The position numbers and the translations under genes were made by a program. 23,643 nucleotides of DNA from Parelusimicrobium sp031549165 (GTDB taxonomy: Bacteria > Elusimicrobiota > Elusimicrobia > Elusimicrobiales > Elusimicrobiaceae). The stretch spans positions 1 through 23,643 of the forward strand of contig JAVBQE010000096.1 in NCBI GenBank assembly GCA_031549165.1, written 5' to 3'. Below the pieces are notes generated by a model, which was not told where the DNA came from, searched no databases, and saw only the letters and a program-made list of their open reading frames with translations. Numbering within the stretch: the stretch's first letter is position 1; every line of letters starts with the position of its first letter. Shown piece after piece: positions 1-5,460 of this stretch.

Positions 1-758
1 GCCATATGATTAAAGAAGATTTTTCCAAATACAAACTTTCCTTAAACTACTGCACCATCGCGGGAGAGCCTTTAAACCCGGAAGTTTATTACCGCTTTAA
101 AGAGCTTACAGGCATACGTTTAATGGAAGGCTTTGGGCAGAGTGAAACTAACGTTATGCTGGCCAACTTTTGTTTTATGGGCGAGCCGAAACCCGGCTCC
201 ACCGGTAAACCTAACCCGGCCTATGATATTGATGTTATAGACGAAAACGGCAACTCCGTTAAAGACGGTGTAGAGGGTGAGCTGGTGGTGAGGACCGACA
301 AGTGGGTGCCGCACGGTTTGTTCGCGGGTTATTACAAAAATAATGCGCCCATTGACTGCCCGTGGAAGGACGGTATTTATCACACAGGCGATATGGTGTA
401 TAAGGACGAGGACGGCTATATTTGGTTTGTAGGCAGAGCCGACGACGTTATCAAAAGTTCCGGGTACCGCATAGGGCCTTTTGAGGTGGAAAGTGCGATG
501 CTGGAGCATCCGTCCGTATTAGAATGTGCCATCACCGGCGTGCCGGACGCGGACAAGGGCGCGGTGGTTAAGGCTACTGTTGTTCTTGCTAAAGGATATG
601 CGCCGAGTGAGGAATTAAAAAAAGAATTGCAGGAGCATGTGAAGCGGGTTACCGCTCCTTATAAATATCCACGTATCATAGACTTTGTGGCGGAGCTGCC
701 TAAGACGATATCTGGCAAGATTAAGCGCGCTGAAATTAGAAAGGAAGATTCTAAATAA
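1..758 (+). CDS. Acyl-CoA synthetase (AMP-forming, ACSM-type), C-terminal part; 5' end outside window
   Basis: This is the C-terminal 250 or so residues of an ANL-superfamily ligase that activates a carboxylic acid to acyl-AMP and then acyl-CoA in the cytoplasm. The frame is open to the window edge, so the gene starts upstream and the first ATG (base 6) is internal. Counting from that Met, visible motifs are EGFGQSET (41-48, A5), YHTGD (125-129, A7), GRADDVIKSSGYRIGPFE (143-160, A8 hinge) and PKTISGK (232-238), where K238 is the A10 catalytic lysine. The wording around the hinge and the TAPYKYPR segment resembles medium-chain (ACSM/Macs-like) synthetases more than classical acetyl-CoA synthetase. 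That substrate call is an inference from memory. Whole enzymes of this type are about 550 residues, so roughly half is missing. A short GTTGCCC-TTT-GGGCAAC hairpin follows at 782-798 but lacks a U tract. Confidence 0.9.
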   Translation, partial: HMIKEDFSKYKLSLNYCTIAGEPLNPEVYYRFKELTGIRLMEGFGQSETNVMLANFCFMGEPKPGSTGKPNPAYDIDVIDENGNSVKDGVEGELVVRTDKWVPHGLFAGYYKNNAPIDCPWKDGIYHTGDMVYKDEDGYIWFVGRADDVIKSSGYRIGPFEVESAMLEHPSVLECAITGVPDADKGAVVKATVVLAKGYAPSEELKKELQEHVKRVTAPYKYPRIIDFVAELPKTISGKIKRAEIRKEDSK

Positions 759-781
759 TAACGGCTTTATGTAGTTGGCTT

Positions 782-798
782 GTTGCCCTTTGGGCAAC
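782..798. terminator. Short perfect hairpin after the acyl-CoA synthetase
   Basis: GTTGCCC (782-788) and GGGCAAC (792-798) pair perfectly around a TTT loop, 24 bases after the stop codon. No run of T follows, so it could be a weak or Rho-assisted terminator or an mRNA 3'-end stabiliser. The call rests on position and stem only. Confidence 0.35.
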
Positions 799-827
799 TG
801 TGCGGTTGTTGTTCGGTAAAGCCTTGT

Positions 828-913
828 AAATTTGCATTTATGAAAAGTTTTTCGGGGACTAACGTACACTAGTACGCTGTCGCCCCGAAGAAACTTTTCA
901 TAAATGCAAATTT
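828..913. repeat. Long near-perfect hairpin (about 32-bp arms)
   Basis: The left arm (828-859) and right arm (881-913) are reverse complements over 23 consecutive bases starting AAATTTGCATTTATG, then continue through TTCGGGG/CCCCGAA with a one-base slip. The central part holds a second stem, CGTAC (863-867) with GTACG (872-876). The whole 86-nt unit therefore folds into one rod. It has no ORF of its own and no T tract. It could be an intergenic palindromic repeat, a MITE-like element or a transcript end; I saw no second copy in the window. Confidence 0.75.
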
Positions 914-952
914 CCTGCGTTTTAACCTGACATTTTTTTTGGCCTGGTTTTT

Positions 953-973
953 CGTGCGCATGCGCGCACGTGC
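953..973. other. 21-bp alternating pyrimidine-purine tract
   Basis: Bases 953-973 alternate pyrimidine and purine without a break and are mostly CG, CA and TG steps. They contain the self-complementary core GCGCATGCGC. Such tracts can adopt Z-DNA under negative supercoiling. The tract sits 40 bp after the long hairpin in the gene-free stretch 759-1130. Function is unknown. Confidence 0.5.
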
Positions 974-1039
974 TTGCGCGGGTGGGGCGCGCAAAAGGTT
1001 GACGGCTTTTTATTATTAATATTTTTTTTCATCTAAATA

Positions 1040-1102
1040 CCCTCTCCCTTTGACGGGATAGCGTAGCATGCATATATCAAGATGCTGAGGGGAGGGAGAG
1101 GG
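1040..1102. repeat. CCCTCTCCCT inverted-repeat element
   Basis: CCCTCTCCCT (1040-1049) is the exact reverse complement of AGGGAGAGGG (1093-1102). The first arm continues as CCTCTCCCTTTGACGGGA, which is repeated exactly at 3451-3468. This marks a dispersed palindromic repeat family of which this is the longer-loop copy. It ends 28 bp before the DUF486 start codon, so it lies in that gene's leader or promoter region. Confidence 0.6.
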
Positions 1103-1130
1103 TGAATTTTGTACAGCACACCCCATATTT

Positions 1131-1460
1131 ATGTACAGACCAATAATCTTGCTTACTATTTCTAACATCTTTATGACATTTGCCTGGTATGGGCATTTGC
1201 GCTTTAAGCATAAGGCTTTGTGGGTTGTCATCCTCGTCAGCTGGCTGATAGCTTTTGTGGAATATTGCTTCCAGGTGCCGGCTAACAGGATGGGCCATGA
1301 AGTTTTTTCCGCGGCGCAGCTTAAGGGCATGCAGGAAGTTATTACTTTGGCGGTGTTTGCCATTTTTAGTATAGTCTATTTAAAAGAAAGTCTTAAATGG
1401 AACCATATTGTAGGCTTTGTTTTTCTTATAATTTCCGCCTACTTTATCTTTAAAAAATAA
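1131..1460 (+). CDS. DUF486 (DMT-like) small membrane protein
   Basis: This 109-residue, very hydrophobic protein has four predicted membrane segments (about 4-19, 30-46, 68-84 and 91-107). It matches the DUF486 family of small inner-membrane proteins related to the drug/metabolite transporter fold, judging by the N-terminal wording ILLTISNIFMTFAWYGHLRF and its length (members are about 105-120 aa). The substrate is unknown for the family. There is no clear Shine-Dalgarno sequence before the ATG; the start is chosen because it gives the typical family N-terminus. Its stop lies one base before the start of the EFR1 ferredoxin gene, so the two are almost certainly cotranscribed. A CCTCTCCC repeat element lies directly upstream. 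Confidence 0.85.
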   Translation: MYRPIILLTISNIFMTFAWYGHLRFKHKALWVVILVSWLIAFVEYCFQVPANRMGHEVFSAAQLKGMQEVITLAVFAIFSIVYLKESLKWNHIVGFVFLIISAYFIFKK

Positions 1461-1461
1461 T

Positions 1462-2220
1462 ATGAGAATAATTGCCCTTTACTTTAGCCCTACGGGCGGC
1501 ACCCAAAAATACGCGCGCGAAATTGCCGGGCGTCTGGACGCGCAGGCAGGCGAGATAGATTTAACTAACCCGCTTAACAGACAAAAAAAGTTTGCCTTCG
1601 GCCCGGATGACTTTTTGGTAATCGGCGCGCCCGTTTACGCGGGCAGGCTGCCTGTTATCCCCGAAGGGCTTTTTTCAAATATCTCCGGCAACAATACACC
1701 CGCAGTTTTTATAGTAACCTACGGTAACAGAGATTATGATGACGCGCTTTTAGAGCTCTCTGATTTGTGCAGCGCAAAAGGTTTTTACGGTGTGGCGGCG
1801 GGCGCATTTGTCGCGCCGCACACATACAGCGCGCTTGCCGGCGCGGGCCGTCCGGATAATGCAGATGTTTCTGTAATAGCCAAATTTGTCGCCGGGATAA
1901 AGCAGAAAAATAATGCCAAAACGGCCTTGCACATAAAGGGCAACCGCCCGTACAAAAAACTTTCCAAAGTATCCTTTGTGCCTAAGGGCGACGGTAAATG
2001 TATAACCTGCGGTATCTGCGCAAAGGTCTGCCCAGTACAAGCCATAGCCTCTGCCACTCCTAAACAAACGGATAAACAAAAATGCATAGCGTGTTTCGCC
2101 TGCGTAAAACAATGCCCTGTCTCTGCGCGCGCTATTAAAAATATAATCTTTAACTTCTTCATCAAACGCATGGAAAAAGAGTGGATTAAAGAAAGTAAAA
2201 AGCCCGAAGTTTTTTTGTAA
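1462..2220 (+). CDS. EFR1-family flavodoxin/ferredoxin fusion protein
   Basis: This 252-residue cytoplasmic electron carrier has an N-terminal flavodoxin-like domain (about 1-150) with the FMN phosphate loop SPTGGT at 9-14, followed by a bacterial two-[4Fe-4S] ferredoxin domain. The two CxxCxxCxxxC clusters are C180/C183/C186/C190 and C208/C211/C214/C218. This layout is that of the EFR1 family, common in anaerobes, which passes low-potential electrons between unidentified partners. The ATG follows the DUF486 stop after one base and has no obvious ribosome binding site, so translation is probably coupled to that gene. No electron-transfer partner is visible nearby. Downstream, 2221-2243 holds nothing recognisable before the dispersed repeat begins. 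Confidence 0.9.
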   Translation: MRIIALYFSPTGGTQKYAREIAGRLDAQAGEIDLTNPLNRQKKFAFGPDDFLVIGAPVYAGRLPVIPEGLFSNISGNNTPAVFIVTYGNRDYDDALLELSDLCSAKGFYGVAAGAFVAPHTYSALAGAGRPDNADVSVIAKFVAGIKQKNNAKTALHIKGNRPYKKLSKVSFVPKGDGKCITCGICAKVCPVQAIASATPKQTDKQKCIACFACVKQCPVSARAIKNIIFNFFIKRMEKEWIKESKKPEVFL

Positions 2221-2243
2221 AAAACAGCAATCTTCAGAAGAAA

Positions 2244-2568
2244 AACTGCCTAAGTTGTAAAACAACTACATAAAAGGTTAAAACAACAAAAACACAGTGA
2301 TAACTACTCAGCCCATTGACCGGGGGACATTCCGCGCCCGAAAAAATGTATCTTCTATCCCGCTCCCATGGGTAACAAGCTGAGCAACGTAGCGGTGTGT
2401 CCCCCAGCCGTAAGCGGATGTTTCGCCCTGTGCCGGGGCGCTGCGCGGCCCTTTGCCAAAGCCTCTGCGAGCTTGACGAGCAGAGATGTGCGTGCACTGC
2501 TCAGCCATGCATCACATAAAATAAAATGCAAGCAAAGCGACGCACACATTATAATTCGTAAGACGAAC
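2244..2568 (+). repeat. Dispersed repeat, left copy (inverted relative to 3484-3865)
   Basis: This gene-free stretch is homologous to the reverse complement of 3484-3865. The best block, 2300-2354 (starting GATAACTACTCAGCCCATTG), differs from the other copy at one base in 55 by eye. Other strong blocks are AACGTAGCGGTGTGTCCCCCAG (2385-2406) and the GCGCGGCCCTTTGCC and GCGAGCTTGACGAGCA regions (2440-2482). Homology appears to run from AACTGCCTAA at 2244 to AAGAC near 2563. The left copy lacks two insertions present in the right copy. No transposase is encoded and no target-site duplication was identified. ORFs inside it look non-coding. Confidence 0.8.
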
Positions 2569-2589
2569 GGACACAACAAAAACCTAAGC

Positions 2590-2642
2590 GGGAGATTGCC
2601 CGTCTTTCTATACGCTACCGCGCGTTCTCTCGCAATGACGGC
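2590..2642. repeat. Short palindromic-type intergenic repeat (GCAATGACGG end)
   Basis: The stretch GCGGGAGATTGCCC...CTCTCGCAATGACGG has the look of the widely dispersed short elements read on the other strand as CGTCATTGCGAG...GCAATCTCCC. This is recognition from memory; only this one copy is in the window, though 10320-10472 has analogous GTCATTCTC ends. It lies just past the 3' end of gpmA, overlapping its transcript end. Confidence 0.4.
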
Positions 2643-2646
2643 ACTT

Positions 2647-3390
2647 TTATTTTTTGCTTTGGTTGGCTACGGCTTCCTGTAATGCTTTTATTTCTTCCGG
2701 GTCGCCTAAAAAGTAATCTTTGGTTAAATTATAATTTTCGTCAAACTCAAAAACGTATGGCACGCCCGTCGGCAGGTTAAGGCCTACGATGTCCGCGTCC
2801 GAAATATTTTTTAAGTGTTTGACTATGCCTCGCAGGCTGTTTCCGTGGGCGACAACGAGCAGTTCGTCATTAGTTTTAAGCGCGGGAAAAATGGTTTCGT
2901 GCCAGTAGGGCATTGCTCGGTTAATTGCGTCTTTTAGGCTTTCCGTGCGCGGCAGTTCTTTGTCCGGCACGTCTTTGTAGCGCGGTTCATTTTTGGGGCT
3001 TCTGGGGTCTGTGTCTAACAGGGCGTCCGGCGCTACGTCGTAGCTTCTGCGCCAGAGTTTTACCTGCTCTTCGCCGTATTTGTTGGCCGTTTCTGTTTTG
3101 TTTAAACCTTGTAAAACACCGTAGTGCTTTTCGTTAAGACGCCATGTTTTTTCCACGGGCAGCCAGTCTAAGTCCATTTTGTCCAGCACAATGTCCAAAG
3201 TTTTTACGGCGCGTTTTAAGTAAGATGTGTACACGTGTGAGAAGGCAAGGCCTTCCTTTTTCATCAGCTCGCCTGCCTTGATAGCTTCCAAAATACCCTT
3301 TTCTGTGAGGTCAACATCCGTCCAGCCGGTGAAGCGGTTTTCCTTATTCCACGCGCTCTCGCCGTGGCGCAGCAATACTATTTTTTTCAT
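2647..3390 (-). CDS. gpmA: 2,3-bisphosphoglycerate-dependent phosphoglycerate mutase
   Basis: This glycolytic enzyme interconverts 3- and 2-phosphoglycerate in the cytoplasm. The 247-residue length is normal for dPGM. The phosphohistidine motif LLRHGES contains R8 and H9; R60, E87 (WRLNEKHYG) and H182 (VVAHGNS) occupy the other catalytic positions, and the FTGWTDVDLT segment is typical. The minus-strand start is supported by a purine-rich AAGGGGG ribosome binding site about 5 bases upstream (3394-3401) and a TATAAT box at 3409-3414. The gene stands alone, transcribed toward EFR1, and is bracketed by inverted copies of a 325-380 bp repeat (2244-2568 and 3484-3865). No U-tract terminator is visible after the stop. 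Confidence 0.96.
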   Translation of the reverse strand: MKKIVLLRHGESAWNKENRFTGWTDVDLTEKGILEAIKAGELMKKEGLAFSHVYTSYLKRAVKTLDIVLDKMDLDWLPVEKTWRLNEKHYGVLQGLNKTETANKYGEEQVKLWRRSYDVAPDALLDTDPRSPKNEPRYKDVPDKELPRTESLKDAINRAMPYWHETIFPALKTNDELLVVAHGNSLRGIVKHLKNISDADIVGLNLPTGVPYVFEFDENYNLTKDYFLGDPEEIKALQEAVANQSKK

Positions 3391-3408
3391 ACTACCCCCT
3401 TTTTTTTC

Positions 3409-3414
3409 ATTATA
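3409..3414 (-). promoter_or_regulatory. Putative -10 box of gpmA
   Basis: A perfect TATAAT on the minus strand ends 19 bases before the gpmA ATG. No recognisable -35 hexamer sits 17 bases upstream. The region is AT-rich, so the match could be chance, but the same -10-to-ATG spacing recurs before guaB and the DUF350 gene. Confidence 0.35.
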
Positions 3415-3450
3415 TAATAAGATGTTCCTCTTTGTTTCCCTCTTTTTTAT

Positions 3451-3472
3451 CCTCTCCCTTTGACGGGAGAGG
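3451..3472. repeat. CCTCTCCC hairpin, second copy
   Basis: CCTCTCCC (3451-3458) and GGGAGAGG (3465-3472) form a perfect 8-bp stem around TTTGAC. The 18 bases 3451-3468 are identical to 1041-1058. It lies upstream of gpmA and abuts the right copy of the large repeat. Confidence 0.6.
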
Positions 3473-3483
3473 GGCGGGTGAAG

Positions 3484-3865
3484 GTTTGTCTTACAGATTT
3501 ATAAGGGCTGCGTCGCTTCGCTTGCATTTAATTTTATATGAGGCATGGCTTAGCAGTGCGCGCAGCCCAACTGTGCTCGTCAAGCTCGCAAAGGCGTTGG
3601 CAAAGGGCCGCGCAGCGGCCCGGCGTGGGGCGAAACTGCCGCGCGCTTTCAGCGCGCTCAGCTTACAGCTGGGGGACACACCGCTACGTTGCGGGGCTGG
3701 CTGTCCTTAGGAGCGGGACAAGAGATACACTTTTTCGGGCGCGGAATGTCCCCCGGTCAATGGGCTGAGTAGTTATCAATTTGTTTTGGTTGTTTAACCT
3801 TTGAGGTAGTTGTTTTTACAACTTATGTAGTTCTTCCTCTTGTTGTTAATTAAATTTAGGCAGTT
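3484..3865 (-). repeat. Dispersed repeat, right copy (inverted relative to 2244-2568)
   Basis: This is the reverse-complement partner of 2244-2568. It is longer because of an insertion holding the hairpin GCGCGC-TTTCA-GCGCGC (3641-3657) and another near its outer end (about 3818-3855). It also carries the strong stem GGGCCGC-GCA-GCGGCCC (3605-3621) and AGTTGT-TTTT-ACAACT (3808-3823). The outer end, TTAGGCAGTT (3856-3865), corresponds to AACTGCCTAA of the left copy. It fills most of the 546-bp gap between gpmA and guaB and ends 71 bp before guaB. No convincing gene lies within it. Confidence 0.8.
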
Positions 3866-3912
3866 GCTCCTCTAAAATCGCGCCGTAGCGCAGCGAAGGC
3901 GGCCAAATATTG

Positions 3913-3918
3913 TATAAT
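3913..3918 (+). promoter_or_regulatory. Putative -10 box of guaB
   Basis: A perfect TATAAT ends 18 bases before the guaB ATG, with a purine-rich AGAAAGG ribosome binding site in between (3923-3929). No good -35 hexamer is visible 16-18 bases upstream. This would give a leader of about a dozen bases. Confidence 0.4.
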
Positions 3919-3936
3919 AAATAGAAAGGTCCAAAA

Positions 3937-5403
3937 ATGAATAACGAAAAGTTTACAAAAGAAGCCTTGACATTTGACGACGTACTCCTCATCCCCCAGC
4001 GCTCAGAAGTGCTGCCCAAAGAAGTAAAAACAAACACCCAGCTGACGCAGAAAATAAAGCTAAACATACCGCTCGTTTCCGCAGGTATGGACACTGTTAC
4101 AGAAGCCAAAATGGCCATCGCCATCGCGCGTGAAGGCGGCATAGGCATTATCCACAAAAACATGTCCACTGTTGCCCAGGCCGCCGAAGTGGACAGAGTT
4201 AAAAGAAGCGACAACGGCGTAATCCACAACCCATTCTCGCTTAAAAAAGACAACACGCTCTCAGACGCTAAAGAAATATCTGCCAAATACAAAATCTCCG
4301 GCGTACCCGTGGTGGATGACGGCGGTAAATTAATAGGCATCATCACCAACAGAGACATGCGCTTTGAAACAGACAATGCCAAAAAAATCGCCGATATTAT
4401 GACCAAAGAAAATTTGGTTACCGCCAAAGTGGGCACCTCGCTCAAAGAAGCCAAAGACATTTTAAAAACCAAAAAAATAGAAAAATTGCCCTTAGTGGAC
4501 GACAACTACTGCCTAAAAGGCCTTATCACCATTAAAGACATAGAAAAGAGCATTATGTATCCGCTCTCTGCCAAAGACGATAAGGGCCGCCTTTTATGCG
4601 GCGCTGCCGTCGGCGTTACTAAAGATATGCTCCAGCGCGCAGAAGCCTTGCTTGCCGCCGGCGCGGACGTGCTTACCATAGACACCGCCCACGGCCACAG
4701 CTTAGGCGTTATTGAAGCGGTTAAAAAAATGCGCTCCGCTTTCCCCAACGTACAAATAATCGCGGGCAACGTAGCTACCGCCGAAGCCACGGAAGATTTA
4801 ATTAAGGCCGGCGCAGACGCCGTTAAAGTAGGCATAGGCCCCGGCGCTATATGCACCACGCGCGTTATAGCAGGCATAGGCGTGCCGCAGATTAGTGCAA
4901 TTTACGACTGCGGGCTTGTAGCCGCTAAACACGGCATACCGATAATTGCCGACGGCGGCATTAAATTTTCTGGCGACATCGCCAAAGCCATAGGCGCAGG
5001 CGCATGGGTGTGTATGATGGGTTCTTTATTTGCAGGCACCAACGAATCGCCCGGCGAAAACATTATGTATAACGGCCGCGCGTTTAAAACGTACCGCGGC
5101 ATGGGATCAACGGCAGCCATGAATGCCGGCTCTTCAGACAGATATTTCCAGGATAATTCCAAAAAGCTAGTGCCCGAAGGCGTGGAGGGGAGAGTCCCTT
5201 ACAGAGGCGCGCTTGCCGACGTGGTGTTCCAGCTTGTAGGCGGCTTAAGGGCTGCGATGGGATATTGCGGAGTTAAGACTATTGAGGAGCTGAGGAAGAC
5301 TGGTAAGTTTGTTAAGATTACTGCGGCGGGTTTGAAAGAGAGCCATCCGCACGATATCATGATATCCAAAGAAGAAAGCAACTACAGCCCTGGTAACTTC
5401 TAG
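3937..5403 (+). CDS. guaB: Inosine-5'-monophosphate dehydrogenase
   Basis: This enzyme oxidises IMP to XMP with NAD+, the committed step of GTP synthesis. The 488-residue length is standard. The N-terminal barrel strand TFDDVLLIPQ (12-21) is diagnostic; a CBS-domain pair occupies roughly 95-205 (VIHNPFSL, GIITNRD, GLITIKD). The catalytic loop GPGAICTTR (301-309) has the active-site cysteine C306. IADGGIKFSGD, MGSLFAGTNESPGE and the mobile-flap residues EGRVPYRG follow in the expected order. The ATG is preceded by AGAAAGG with 7 bases of spacing. The gene is monocistronic: a repeat element lies upstream and a 15-bp-stem terminator immediately downstream. Confidence 0.97.
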   Translation: MNNEKFTKEALTFDDVLLIPQRSEVLPKEVKTNTQLTQKIKLNIPLVSAGMDTVTEAKMAIAIAREGGIGIIHKNMSTVAQAAEVDRVKRSDNGVIHNPFSLKKDNTLSDAKEISAKYKISGVPVVDDGGKLIGIITNRDMRFETDNAKKIADIMTKENLVTAKVGTSLKEAKDILKTKKIEKLPLVDDNYCLKGLITIKDIEKSIMYPLSAKDDKGRLLCGAAVGVTKDMLQRAEALLAAGADVLTIDTAHGHSLGVIEAVKKMRSAFPNVQIIAGNVATAEATEDLIKAGADAVKVGIGPGAICTTRVIAGIGVPQISAIYDCGLVAAKHGIPIIADGGIKFSGDIAKAIGAGAWVCMMGSLFAGTNESPGENIMYNGRAFKTYRGMGSTAAMNAGSSDRYFQDNSKKLVPEGVEGRVPYRGALADVVFQLVGGLRAAMGYCGVKTIEELRKTGKFVKITAAGLKESHPHDIMISKEESNYSPGNF

Positions 5404-5413
5404 TATTTATAAA

Positions 5414-5459
5414 AAAACAGCCCGCGCTTACACAGCGCGGGCTGTTTTGGTATTTTTTT
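5414..5459. terminator. Strong bidirectional terminator between guaB and the convergent 743-aa gene
   Basis: AAAACAGCCCGCGCT (5414-5428) and AGCGCGGGCTGTTTT (5434-5448) form a perfect 15-bp stem with a TACAC loop. It is followed by TTTTTTT at 5453-5459 and preceded on the other side by an A tract. It sits between convergent stops and should serve both genes. Confidence 0.93.
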
Positions 5460-5460
5460 G

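Noticed and set aside
2308..2508. Short ORFs inside the left repeat copy
   Set aside because: Composition is unlike neighbouring proteins, there is no ribosome binding site, and they depend on the repeat. Treated as repeat sequence; the shared C-terminus is noted as a finding.
2647..3390. gpmA as a horizontally acquired cargo gene
   Set aside because: Its base composition and protein sequence look ordinary for the window. The flanking inverted repeats alone do not show transfer.
3432..3768. ORFs inside the right repeat copy
   Set aside because: Overlapping frames, Arg/Ala-rich translations of GC-rich hairpins and no start signals; likely non-coding.
3846..4505. 219-aa ORF antisense to guaB
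   Set aside because: It lies opposite the highly conserved guaB CBS region, with a composition typical of a complementary-strand shadow.
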